A stretch of 11,602 nucleotides of DNA, from assembly GCA_019312685.1 (NCBI GenBank), contig JAFDCR010000244.1:1-11602 (forward strand). Direction: 5' to 3'. The number at the start of each line of letters is the position of its first letter. Position 1 is the stretch's first letter. This document shows positions 1-7,195 of this stretch, in pieces. The notes below the pieces were generated by a model that was not told where the DNA came from, searched no databases, and saw only the letters and a program-made list of their open reading frames with translations. The position numbers and the translations under genes were made by a program. This stretch comes from Deltaproteobacteria bacterium (lineage in GTDB: Bacteria; Desulfobacterota; Desulfobulbia; Desulfobulbales; BM004).

Positions 1-106
1 AAAATCCCGTAAAGGCTGGCAGTTTGTTGTCGGGTGATCTGGTTCGCTATATGACTTGGGTCTGAAGGCTGTTTTGCATGGATCCCGGCATGATAATGAC
101 CAATAA
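1..106 (+). pseudogene. Possible decayed C-terminal end of a Y1 (IS200/REP-type) transposase
   Basis: In the third frame, positions 3-62 read N-P-V-K-A-G followed by about 14 more residues, then stop at 63-65. N-P-V/L-K/R-A-G is a conserved stretch near the C-terminus of REP-associated and related Y1-type transposases. In such proteins it is usually followed after roughly 15 residues by an aromatic-rich W-S/T-G segment and a V-L-x-G motif. Here the matching continuation, G-L-K-A-V-L-H-G, lies in the second frame (about 60-106, stop TAA at 104-106), so a frameshift near 57-62 would be needed to join them. The match is short and from memory of the family. The 5' part lies outside the window, so the gene may also be intact but divergent or the similarity may be chance. 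Confidence 0.35.
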
Positions 107-660
107 GAAAAAAAAGAAGCGTCAGAAGGGAATATAATATAAAGGGGTGCCATTGGGGCATGTATTTGTAGAAGGTTGAAACCAAACCCAATAACGATAA
201 TATGATCAATAATGTCAAGTGGTTGTTAAGCTTTAGTGTCTCTGCTGCACAAATGCCTGAAGCAAAGAAAGCGCTTACAATTATTAGTCCGGGCGAAAGC
301 GAAAGGGAAAGGAGATGTTGTTGGCGGGATGGGGGTTCTCGCATGGAAGATTTTAATAATATTTCAGCAGGTAGGCAGCCGCTGTTGTAAAATGTTTTAT
401 TTGGAAATGTGCAGAATTGGTTGGTTTCATCTAAACCCGATATCCTGATATTTCCTGCCTGCTTTTAGCCGTTGCACTTTTGTAAATGGAGGTGGTTTTT
501 AAGGCAGATGAATAATAGTTGCTATCACATATAGTAAAAGCTACAAGGCCAGGGATATCAGATCAACACCTGTTAAATGGTAGGAAAGTATTAGGTCGTA
601 AATATAACTAGCTCGAAAAGATCCTGAAGCACGGCTTGAAATGAAACAACCGGAAATGAA
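107..660. other. Gene-poor stretch downstream of queE, no supportable gene
   Basis: Short open frames at 202-390 and 236-448 have no recognisable motifs, and their compositions look unlike real proteins. All frames are otherwise broken often by stops. The stretch is AT-rich compared with the neighbouring genes. Visible structure is limited to a TATAAT hexamer at 133-138 without a convincing -35 partner, and two arms that could pair over a distance: AGCAGGTAGG at 366-375 with CCTGCCTGCT at 454-463 (ten pairs, one of them G-U). No tRNA-like or intrinsic-terminator-like structure was found. It may be a decayed mobile-element region adjoining the transposase-like remnant. Confidence 0.6.
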
Positions 661-1317
661 CTAATAACCTCTTGTTTTGCCTGGCCAGATAATGGTGTGA
701 AGCTGCAGCCGCAACCTGACAGGCAGATGGTCTTCAAGGATCCAGCCTGCAAGGTTTGCCGGGGACAGTTCGGAAATCACCGGTGAAAAAGTAACGGTCG
801 CCAGGTCCTGCAGGGCGTAATCGGAGAGAACCTGCTCAGCCCAGTCGTAGTCATCTCTTGAGCTAATGACGAATTTGATTTCATCCTTTCCTGACAAGAA
901 GGAAAAATTTTCAAAGTTCATATGCAGATGCATTCCGCTTTCTGGACATTTTATATCCACGATCTTGACAACTTCATCCGGTACTGCTCCAATGCTGATG
1001 CTGCCGTTTGTTTCGAGCAGAACCTTTCTGCCTGTTGCCAACAATTCATTCATGAGTGGGTATACACCCTGCTGGAGCAGGGGTTCTCCGCCGGTAACCT
1101 CGACAAGGGCACCGGGATATCTGTTTATTTCAGTTAGTATTTGATCAATACTATACTGGGGATGATCTTCTTCATATGCGTAACGGGTGTCGCAATAGGT
1201 GCAGCGCAGGTTGCATTCGGCAAGTCGGATAAAGAAGCAGGGATATCCGGCATAGGAGGATTCCCCCTGGATGCTGTAGAAGAGCTCGGCGATTTTTATC
1301 TGTGTATCATTGGCCAA
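661..1317 (-). CDS. queE: 7-carboxy-7-deazaguanine synthase QueE (radical SAM)
   Basis: QueE converts 6-carboxy-5,6,7,8-tetrahydropterin to 7-carboxy-7-deazaguanine in the cytoplasm, the ring-contraction step on the way to preQ0/preQ1 and queuosine in tRNA. The 218-residue product has the QueE N-terminal signature F-Y-S-I-Q-G-E-S (residues 13-20). It also has the radical-SAM cluster C35-x3-C39-x2-C42 followed by D-T, and the SAM-binding T-G-G-E-P at 75-79. The length is normal for the family. No ATG or GTG precedes the conserved core in frame, so the start is TTG at 1317. It overlaps the 3' end of queD by 11 nt, indicating translational coupling in a queD-queE operon. The stop is TAG. Product assignment is secure; the exact start is less so. 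Confidence 0.93.
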   Translation of the reverse strand: MANDTQIKIAELFYSIQGESSYAGYPCFFIRLAECNLRCTYCDTRYAYEEDHPQYSIDQILTEINRYPGALVEVTGGEPLLQQGVYPLMNELLATGRKVLLETNGSISIGAVPDEVVKIVDIKCPESGMHLHMNFENFSFLSGKDEIKFVISSRDDYDWAEQVLSDYALQDLATVTFSPVISELSPANLAGWILEDHLPVRLRLQLHTIIWPGKTRGY

Positions 1318-1678
1318 AATACGTTACACCGGAATTGTCTGTTTCGCATACAGTGACACTGTGAACATTGTAACGGTCGGTTGTCAGTTCTTTTTGCAGG
1401 TTGTTGAAGATATAGACGGCGATATTTTCTGAAGACGGATTGATTGTCTGAAAATCAGGATGTTCATTCAGGTCGTGATGATCCAGGGTATCGAGAACCC
1501 TTTTGACCGCCTTTTTCACGGTTCTGAAATCAACCCCCATGCCGAGACTGTCCAGGCTGTCCGCCTTGACGGTTGCCTCGACTTTCCAGTTGTGGCCATG
1601 GGGTCTTTCACAGTTTCCAGGATAATTCCTTAAGTGATGTCCGGCAGAAAAATGACTTTTGATAAAGATATGAAACAT
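1307..1678 (-). CDS. queD: 6-carboxy-5,6,7,8-tetrahydropterin synthase QueD
   Basis: QueD (PTPS/6-pyruvoyltetrahydropterin synthase fold) turns 7,8-dihydroneopterin triphosphate into 6-carboxytetrahydropterin, the substrate of QueE encoded directly downstream. The 123-residue product is of normal length. It shows the F-S-A-G-H-H motif (residues 10-15), whose histidine supplies a zinc ligand, and C23-x3-H27-G-H29, which gives the catalytic cysteine and the other two zinc histidines. A D-H-H-D-L-N-E segment is typical of the family, and a late C-E-T-D-N-S-G-V-x-Y segment carries the substrate-binding glutamate. The ATG at 1678 has a GAGG sequence about 10 nt upstream. The TGA stop lies inside the start of queE. 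The genes that would complete preQ1 synthesis (queC, queF) are not in this window. Confidence 0.95.
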   Translation of the reverse strand: MFHIFIKSHFSAGHHLRNYPGNCERPHGHNWKVEATVKADSLDSLGMGVDFRTVKKAVKRVLDTLDHHDLNEHPDFQTINPSSENIAVYIFNNLQKELTTDRYNVHSVTVCETDNSGVTYFGQ

Positions 1679-1762
1679 GTTATGTGTGCCTCGCAGTTTT
1701 CAAGAATAAAATATGATTAAAAGTCCAAAAGTGTTATTGAAAACATATTGTTTTTTTTATAG

Positions 1763-1773
1763 GGTGCAGCACC
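1763..1773. promoter_or_regulatory. Small palindrome between divergent queD and DUF1015 genes
   Basis: GGTGC-A-GCACC is a perfect 5+1+5 palindrome. On the queD strand it is followed at once by a TATAAA-like hexamer about 80 nt upstream of the queD start. It could be an operator overlapping a promoter. No regulator can be named and the match is short. Confidence 0.25.
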
Positions 1774-1805
1774 AAGTTTTTATATTAATACATAAATAAT
1801 CAACC

Positions 1806-1864
1806 TTGTCCGGGAGAGCAAGAAAGAGTTTTATCTTATTCTTACCAGATTATATCCCGGACAA
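1806..1864. repeat. Perfect 10-bp inverted repeat with 39-nt spacer
   Basis: TTGTCCGGGA (1806-1815) and TCCCGGACAA (1855-1864) are exact reverse complements. Inside, AAGAA (1820-1824) and TTCTT (1839-1843) can extend the structure. The right arm ends 29 nt before the DUF1015 start codon, so the element lies in the probable promoter or leader of the five-gene run. It lacks a T-tract on either strand, so it is not a standard intrinsic terminator. Possible roles are a leader RNA structure, a widely spaced operator, or a tiny repeat element. The structure is directly visible; the function is unknown. Confidence 0.55.
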
Positions 1865-1878
1865 TATAAAAATAGTTT

Positions 1879-1884
1879 AAGGAG
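1879..1884 (+). promoter_or_regulatory. Shine-Dalgarno site for the DUF1015 gene
   Basis: AAGGAG lies 9 nt before the ATG at 1894, a near-ideal match and spacing. It fixes the start. It is much stronger than the sites before the next four genes of the run, which have little recognisable Shine-Dalgarno sequence. Confidence 0.8.
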
Positions 1885-1893
1885 TTTAAAGGC

Positions 1894-3288
1894 ATGGCCG
1901 TAATTGCGCCATTTAGGGCTCTTCGCTTCAACCTTCTGAAGCTGGACCGGTTGGAGGATGTTGTTACACCTCCCTATGACATAATTGACGAGAAGAATCA
2001 GGCCGCTTTCCAGGCCAGGAATCCTTATAACATGATCAATCTGGATATCAGTAAGTCACCTGGCAAGGGTGATAATTCAGAAGAACGCTATAATTCAGCC
2101 AGGGATTATTTTAACAAATGGCAGGAGGAAGAGGTCCTCATCCGAGACGATGAGCCGGCGTTTTATCTGTATCTGATTGATTATAAACTGCCCTCTGGCC
2201 GCCGTTTCGTCCGCAAGGGATTTATCGGGCTGGTCAAACTTTCTGATTTTTCAGAGGGGATTGTAAAGCCGCATGAGCAGACATTTGACACTGTCACTGC
2301 CGACCGTTTACGCCTGTTGGACACCTGCCAGGCGCAATTCAGTCAGATTTTTTCATTATATGACGATCCTGAGATGCAGATCATGGCCGCCCTGGAGTCA
2401 GGCTCTTCTGAGGAGCCGCTTTACGAGGTCCGGGATGCAGACGGCGGCATACATTCGATCTGGCCGGTAACCGACAAGGATATCCTGGCCAGGGTGCAGG
2501 AGCTGTTCAGGGATAATGCCGTTTACATAGCAGACGGACATCACCGGTATAAGACATCTCTGCAGTACAGTAAGATTGTCTCTGAGCGACAGGGTGAGCT
2601 GCCGGACGAGAGTCCGTATAACTATACTATGATGTATCTCTGTCCCATGGAAGATCCGGGCCTGAAAGTGTTGCCGACCCACAGACTGGTGACGCTGCCG
2701 GATGATGTTCTGCCGGGTCTGCCGACCATGGATGAACTTGGGGCAATGCTCTCCGATTATTTTCATCTTGAGGAAATAATCGGCGGTTCACGGGAAATTT
2801 TTCTCGGGGAAGTACTGGCAAGGATGGAGGAGAAGGTTCTCGTAGACCGGCAGAATTCGACGATGTTCGGCCTCTATCATGCTGAAGAGGATAGGTGCTT
2901 TCTCCTGACGCTGAAAAAAAAGGCAGCCGAGATTGGGGTACTGGCAGAAAAACCTTCAGCCCTGCAGGATCTTGATGTGGTCGTCTTGTCAGAACTTGTT
3001 GTGGGAAAGATCCTGGGTCTGGAGTACGAACGGATTGAAAACGATAACCTGATCAGATATTTTGCTGATCCCGACGAAGCACTCGATGTGGCGGTCAAGG
3101 AATGTGTTGACCGCGACAATTCGCTGGAACTTCTTTTTCTCATGAACAACACAAAGGTTTCCCAGGTGAAGAGGGTGGCGGATGCGAATTTGATCATGCC
3201 CCACAAGGCCACCTATTTCTACCCCAAGATCCTCACCGGGTTACTTATGAACAAGCTGGTTTCGGATGAAAAAGTAGGGCTGGAATAA
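1894..3288 (+). CDS. DUF1015 family protein (possible ParB/Srx-fold kinase relative)
   Basis: The 464-residue product matches the DUF1015 family. It opens with the typical P-F-R-A-L-R-F segment, followed by V-V-T-P-P-Y-D-I-I (about residues 23-31) and N-P-Y-N-M-I-N-L. Mid-protein it has the K-P-H-E-Q-T region and the hallmark A-D-G-H-H-R-Y at 213-219. No signal peptide or membrane helix is visible, so it should be cytosolic. The family has no firmly established function that I can cite. The D-G-H-H-R motif resembles the nucleotide-binding motif of ParB/sulfiredoxin-fold free serine kinases (SerK, SbnI), so a small-molecule kinase role is a reasonable inference only. It is the first gene of a five-gene run, with 59 nt before the next gene. 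The stop is TAA followed directly by TAG. Confidence 0.85.
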   Translation: MAVIAPFRALRFNLLKLDRLEDVVTPPYDIIDEKNQAAFQARNPYNMINLDISKSPGKGDNSEERYNSARDYFNKWQEEEVLIRDDEPAFYLYLIDYKLPSGRRFVRKGFIGLVKLSDFSEGIVKPHEQTFDTVTADRLRLLDTCQAQFSQIFSLYDDPEMQIMAALESGSSEEPLYEVRDADGGIHSIWPVTDKDILARVQELFRDNAVYIADGHHRYKTSLQYSKIVSERQGELPDESPYNYTMMYLCPMEDPGLKVLPTHRLVTLPDDVLPGLPTMDELGAMLSDYFHLEEIIGGSREIFLGEVLARMEEKVLVDRQNSTMFGLYHAEEDRCFLLTLKKKAAEIGVLAEKPSALQDLDVVVLSELVVGKILGLEYERIENDNLIRYFADPDEALDVAVKECVDRDNSLELLFLMNNTKVSQVKRVADANLIMPHKATYFYPKILTGLLMNKLVSDEKVGLE

Positions 3289-3347
3289 TAGACAGAAACT
3301 CTCCATTATTCAGCAGGGGATAAATTCCGGTGCAGTAGAACTCCGCA

Positions 3348-4082
3348 ATGATTTCCGAAAGGGATTATACAGAAGATACACTTTTTGACGGTCGTCTCAA
3401 CTGTTTGCAGCATCGAAAAGGATACCGTTTTTCAGTGGATGCGGTACTCCTTGGTAATTTTATCCGGCCCAGACGGGGTGAGACAATTCTTGACCTGGGA
3501 TGCGGTTGTGGTATTGTATCCTTAATTCTTGCCTACCGTTGGCCTTCAGTCAACATAACTGCCCTTGAAATACAACCTGATCTTGCCGTGCTGGCTAGAA
3601 AGAATGTCAAGCTTAACAATTGGCAGGAACGTATAAAAACAGTTCAGGGCGACCTTAAAGAGATAAAAAAATATATTGCACCAGGTTCTTTTGACTGGGT
3701 AGTAAGCAATCCGCCGTACAGAAAACCCGGGACGGGCAGGGTCAATCCAGGAACTGAACAGGCAGTGGCCCGCCATGAGCAGGCTGCCGACCTGGAAAGC
3801 GTAACCAGGGCGGCAAACTGGGCCGCTAGAAAGGGCGGCAGGGCATGCTTTATCTATCCTGCCTCCAGGGGAGCGGCTGTTATTTCCGGATTAAAAAATA
3901 CCGGGTTGGAACCTAAGAAAATACTGCCAATTTTCAGTTACCCGGGTAATGCTGCAAGTCTGTTAATAATAGAGGCTGTGAAACAGGGAGGAGAGGAGTT
4001 AACATTATTGTCGCCGTTCTATATCTATGAGAAGAAGGATGGTGGTTACAGTCCCGAGATGCTCCGTTTTTATTCCCCTTGA
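3348..4082 (+). CDS. TrmN6-like SAM-dependent N6-adenine methyltransferase
   Basis: This 244-residue protein is a class I SAM-dependent methyltransferase of the YfiC/TrmN6 type, which in E. coli methylates N6 of A37 in tRNA1(Val). Motif I is L-D-L-G-C-G-C-G (about residues 48-55), preceded by the family's R-F-S-V-D-A-V-L-L-G segment. The catalytic N-P-P-Y tetrad for exocyclic amino methylation is at 121-124, followed by R-K-P-G-x-G-R-V-N-P, typical of this subgroup and distinct from DNA or protein glutamine methyltransferases. A related subgroup has been annotated simply as a 'small-domain' methyltransferase, so the actual RNA substrate is not certain. It sits 59 nt after the DUF1015 gene and 29 nt before the ComM gene, consistent with one transcript. 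No strong Shine-Dalgarno site precedes the ATG. Confidence 0.85.
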   Translation: MISERDYTEDTLFDGRLNCLQHRKGYRFSVDAVLLGNFIRPRRGETILDLGCGCGIVSLILAYRWPSVNITALEIQPDLAVLARKNVKLNNWQERIKTVQGDLKEIKKYIAPGSFDWVVSNPPYRKPGTGRVNPGTEQAVARHEQAADLESVTRAANWAARKGGRACFIYPASRGAAVISGLKNTGLEPKKILPIFSYPGNAASLLIIEAVKQGGEELTLLSPFYIYEKKDGGYSPEMLRFYSP

Positions 4083-4111
4083 GCCGTTACCATTGACAGA
4101 TAGATAGCAGC

Positions 4112-5641
4112 ATGCTGGCAAAAATTCAGAGTAATGCAGTTGTTGGGGTAGAGGGTCTGCCCGTGGAGGTTGAAGTTGACATTTCCTACGGGCTGCCTTC
4201 ATTTTCCACCGTAGGTCTGCCTGAAGGCGCAGTGCGTGAAAGCCGTGAACGGGTGAAGGCTGCCATAAAGAACAGCGGTTATGACTTCCCGAACCGGAGG
4301 ATTACCGTAAATCTGGCACCTGCGGATGTAAAAAAAGAGGGTACGGGTTATGACCTGCCAATGGCACTCGGCATCCTGGCTGCCTCAGACACTTTATGCA
4401 GCGATATTTTAGCAAAATACGGTGTTATCGGCGAGCTTTCCCTTGACGGCGGCGTGCGGCCGGCCAAGGGTGTTCTGCCCATGGCCATTGCTTCCCGTGA
4501 TGCAGGAATGGAAGGCATTCTCGTGCCGGTGCAGAATGCGCATGAGGCTGCCATAGTTGCCGGTATCAAGGTGATAGCCATCAGTACTCTTTATGAAGCA
4601 GTGGAGTTCCTGGCCGGTAGAAAAGAAATACCCCCAACCTCAGTCGATCTGCAGAAGGTATTTAATAACAATACTTCTTATGATGTTGATTTTTTTGAGG
4701 TGAAGGGCCAGGAACATGTAAAGCGGGCACTGGAGATCGCTGCTGCCGGCGGCCATAATATCCTGATGAAAGGACCGCCGGGATCAGGGAAAACCATGCT
4801 GGCCAGAAGGCTGCCGACTATTCTGCCGGATCTGACCTTTGATGAGGCCCTGGAAACCACCAAGGTTTACAGTGTCATGGGGCTGCTGCCGGTAAACAAA
4901 CCATTGCTCAACTCCAGACCTTTCCGGGCACCGCACCATACCATCTCCGATGCGGGCCTCATAGGTGGAGGGCAGACACCGAGGCCCGGTGAGGTATCTC
5001 TCTCCCATAACGGCGTACTTTTTCTGGATGAATCAGCTGAATTCAAAAAACATGTTCTGGAAGTATTACGGCAGCCGGTTGAGGATGGACATGTTACTAT
5101 TTCCCGGGCCGCAAGTTCATTATGTTTTCCGGCACGTTTTATCCTGGTAGTGGCATTAAACCCATGTCCCTGCGGCTATCTCGGTGATACAAAAAACAAT
5201 TGCACCTGCACCCCGATTCAGATCCAAAGATATGAAAGCAAGCTTTCGGGACCTTTGCAGGACAGGATTGATATACACCTGGAAGTACCGGCCCTGCATT
5301 ACAAAGAAATGTCCGGTACACAGGTCGGCGAATCATCGGCAAAAATTAAAAAAAGGGTGGAAGCTGCCAGGGAATTCCAGAAAGGGCGTTACAAAAATCG
5401 CAGGAACTTTTACTGTAACGGGCAAATGAAAGCAAAAGACCTGAGAAAGTTCTGCAGCCTTGACGATTCATCCAGGAGACTTCTTGAAAAAGCCGTGGAA
5501 CAGCTGGGCCTTTCAGCACGCTCCTATCATAAAATTCTGAAAATTGCCCGTACCATAGGAGATCTTGCGCAAAGTGAGACCATTAAGGCAAGCCATATTG
5601 CGGAAGCTATCCAATACAGGCGGCTTGACAGGAGAAAATAA
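4112..5641 (+). CDS. comM: YifB/ComM family Mg-chelatase-like AAA+ ATPase
   Basis: The 509-residue product covers a complete ComM/YifB protein. The N-terminal ~170 residues form the S5/Lon-protease-like ChlI region, including S-Y-G-L-P-S-F-x-x-V-G-L-P and V-N-L-A-P-A-D. An AAA+ Mg-chelatase core follows, with Walker A G-P-P-G-S-G-K-T at 221-228 and Walker B L-F-L-D-E at 303-307. A cysteine-rich N-P-C-P-C-G...C-T-C segment comes next, and the C-terminal Mg-chelatase domain with S-A-R-S-Y-H closes the protein. In naturally transformable bacteria ComM is a hexameric helicase that drives branch migration during integration of incoming DNA. It is also common in species not known to be transformable, so its role here is inferred. 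It is probably co-transcribed with the flanking genes. Confidence 0.94.
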   Translation: MLAKIQSNAVVGVEGLPVEVEVDISYGLPSFSTVGLPEGAVRESRERVKAAIKNSGYDFPNRRITVNLAPADVKKEGTGYDLPMALGILAASDTLCSDILAKYGVIGELSLDGGVRPAKGVLPMAIASRDAGMEGILVPVQNAHEAAIVAGIKVIAISTLYEAVEFLAGRKEIPPTSVDLQKVFNNNTSYDVDFFEVKGQEHVKRALEIAAAGGHNILMKGPPGSGKTMLARRLPTILPDLTFDEALETTKVYSVMGLLPVNKPLLNSRPFRAPHHTISDAGLIGGGQTPRPGEVSLSHNGVLFLDESAEFKKHVLEVLRQPVEDGHVTISRAASSLCFPARFILVVALNPCPCGYLGDTKNNCTCTPIQIQRYESKLSGPLQDRIDIHLEVPALHYKEMSGTQVGESSAKIKKRVEAAREFQKGRYKNRRNFYCNGQMKAKDLRKFCSLDDSSRRLLEKAVEQLGLSARSYHKILKIARTIGDLAQSETIKASHIAEAIQYRRLDRRK

Positions 5642-5659
5642 AGTATAATAGATACTGTG

Positions 5660-6025
5660 ATGGAAAAATTAGTCGAGGACCTGAAAAAAATAATGGTATT
5701 TAAGGATACCCTGGATATCGGGGATATTGTTCTTATTGCCGCTAAAAAACCGGAAATGCTTGTGTATGCCCTGGTAAACGATATCGTAAGAGATGAGACA
5801 AGACGTGATGAGTGGTGGCATGTAAGCATGCATGTTTTATCTCTGCCCCCGAGTAATATCAGCTGGATTCTTAGAACAGAACAGATGACCGGGCAGGAGA
5901 TATTTACCATGGATGGCGAAGAACGGTTCATGAAGGCGGTTGTTTTTGAAACCGGTAGACCAACTTTAAAAGATGATGACCGGCAGGGTGAAAAAGGAAA
6001 AGCTTCTTTACGCCGGATAAAATAG
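5660..6025 (+). CDS. Uncharacterised small protein between comM and thiL
   Basis: I do not recognise a family. The product is 121 residues, or 122 if the GTG at 5657, directly before the ATG at 5660, is used. It has no membrane segment, signal peptide or cysteine pair, and is predicted soluble. The N-terminal third contains a G-D-I-V-L-I-A-A-K-K-P-E-M-L stretch suggesting beta strands. The middle contains R-R-D-E-W-W-H-V and S-M-H-V-L-S-L-P-P pieces, and the basic charged tail (about residues 100-121) looks disordered. The gene begins 18 nt after the comM stop and ends 38 nt before thiL, so operon membership supports it being real, as does an uninterrupted frame with codon use like its neighbours. 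An antisense open frame at 5527-6030 is judged a shadow. Confidence 0.7.
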   Translation: MEKLVEDLKKIMVFKDTLDIGDIVLIAAKKPEMLVYALVNDIVRDETRRDEWWHVSMHVLSLPPSNISWILRTEQMTGQEIFTMDGEERFMKAVVFETGRPTLKDDDRQGEKGKASLRRIK

Positions 6026-6063
6026 TACACTTGTGCTTTTCATTACCGGTTGGACAGTCTGTG

Positions 6064-7071
6064 ATGACATCAGAAAGGGATTTTATTAATAGTATTCAGG
6101 AATATGTACAGAAATATGGCCATGAGAGGGAGAGCCTGATCAAGGGTATCGGTGATGATTGTGCTGTTCTTGCGAAAGCCGGGGAGGACTGTCTGCTTTT
6201 AACGACCGACACCCTTGTGGAAGGAGTACATTTTGATCTGGCTTGGCATCCTCCTTATCTGCTCGGCAGAAAATGCGCCTCTGTAAATTTAAGTGATATT
6301 GCCGCCATGGGCGGCCAACCGAAGATATGTCTTCTGAGTATCGGTTTCCACGGTGCTGGACAGACCTGGTTTGATGAATTTATGGCAGGATTCACCAAGG
6401 CGCTTGAAGAATATGATGTCCTGCTGGTTGGAGGCGATACGGTTAAAAGCAGCAATGAATTGATTATTTCAGTTACTGTCCTGGGTGAAGGAAACAGGGA
6501 GCAGATTCGTTATCGTTCAGGAGCAAAACCGGGTGATCTGGTATGGGTATCGGGACCATTGGGCTGTTCGGCGGCAGGCCTTGAGTTATGCCGGAAGACG
6601 CAAAGCCATTCAGTAGAAAATGCAGACCGGCAGCAGCTGGTTAATGCGCATCTTGATCCTCATGCAGAGGTTGATCTTGGAATATTTCTTGCTGCCTGTG
6701 GCTTGGTGCATGCAATGATTGATGTATCCGACGGCCTGGCCACCGATCTTGCCCACCTTTGTCAGGTGAGTAATGTGGGGGCGGAAATCCAGCAGGATCT
6801 TCTGCCCGTTTCAGAATCATTGGAGGGGGCAGCAAGAGAATTGAACGTAAATGTATTTGACTGGGTGCTTAAAGGCGGAGAGGATTATCAGCTTCTTTTT
6901 ACGACCGGACCAGAGGATGAACAAAAACTGCGACAGCTTGTTACTGAAAGGTTTGACAGGGATATCTTCCGCCTGGGCAAAATAATTGATGAGCAGGGGG
7001 TGTTCCTCTGCAATGGGACTGAACGTCACGATATCAGCTACCAGGGATATGATCATTTTTCCGGACAGTAA
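6064..7071 (+). CDS. thiL: Thiamine-monophosphate kinase ThiL
   Basis: ThiL phosphorylates thiamine monophosphate with ATP to give thiamine pyrophosphate, the last step of cofactor synthesis. The 335-residue product has the expected motifs in order: G-I-G-D-D at 28-32, T-T-D-T-L-V-E-G-V-H-F at 47-57, and G-G-D-T at 123-126. These are followed by the metal/substrate motif D-V-S-D-G at 220-224 and G-G-E-D-Y at 271-275. The open frame extends upstream to a TTG at 6031, but the extra 11 residues look unlike the family N-terminus. I chose the ATG at 6064, which directly follows a GTG at 6061. No strong Shine-Dalgarno sequence is present before any of these. It is the last clear member of the plus-strand run starting at 1894. 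No other thi genes are seen here. Confidence 0.95.
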   Translation: MTSERDFINSIQEYVQKYGHERESLIKGIGDDCAVLAKAGEDCLLLTTDTLVEGVHFDLAWHPPYLLGRKCASVNLSDIAAMGGQPKICLLSIGFHGAGQTWFDEFMAGFTKALEEYDVLLVGGDTVKSSNELIISVTVLGEGNREQIRYRSGAKPGDLVWVSGPLGCSAAGLELCRKTQSHSVENADRQQLVNAHLDPHAEVDLGIFLAACGLVHAMIDVSDGLATDLAHLCQVSNVGAEIQQDLLPVSESLEGAARELNVNVFDWVLKGGEDYQLLFTTGPEDEQKLRQLVTERFDRDIFRLGKIIDEQGVFLCNGTERHDISYQGYDHFSGQ

Positions 7072-7112
7072 AAGATGTCTCCGTCTTCAATGCTTTTTTA
7101 AAAAAGCTGAAG
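7072..7112 (+). other. Hairpins after thiL, possible weak transcript end
   Basis: AAGATG (7072-7077) can pair with CGTCTT (7082-7087), one pair being G-U, and a six-T run follows at 7094-7099. Overlapping this, GCTTTTTTAAAAAAGC (7092-7107) is a perfect palindrome flanked by CTTCA/TGAAG arms (7085-7089 and 7108-7112) with a 2-nt bulge. Either structure could end or pause transcription after thiL, but neither has the GC-rich stem plus adjacent T-tract of a good intrinsic terminator. Confidence 0.25.
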
Positions 7113-7195
7113 TAAGGACCTGAACCATTGACAGACTACTTAACACCATAAAGAAATCACGAAATTTTTTATAAATAGAAAGCATTACAGTAGGA

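Noticed and set aside
202..448. Two overlapping small plus-strand open frames
   Set aside because: No recognisable domain, poor initiation context and unlikely composition.
603..663. Short plus-strand frame ending L-E-M-K-Q-P-E-M-N before a TAA
   Set aside because: Only about 19 codons long and preceded by an in-frame stop; it is too short to support as a gene remnant.
1740..1790. Possible preQ1 riboswitch ahead of queD
   Set aside because: The CACCC plus A-rich stretch resembles part of preQ1-I, but the 5' stem strand and the loop arrangement are missing.
5527..6030. Minus-strand open frame of 167 codons across the comM end and the small gene
   Set aside because: Serine-rich and arginine-rich shadow of two plus-strand genes, without motifs.
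6031..6063. Upstream TTG start for thiL
   Set aside because: The extra 11 residues do not fit the family N-terminus and there is no Shine-Dalgarno site; the ATG at 6064 is preferred.
7128..7133. Perfect TTGACA upstream of the zinc-ribbon gene
   Set aside because: No acceptable -10 hexamer lies 15-19 nt downstream. The surrounding 12-mer also occurs before comM (4089-4100), but repeats of that length are expected by chance in 11.6 kb.
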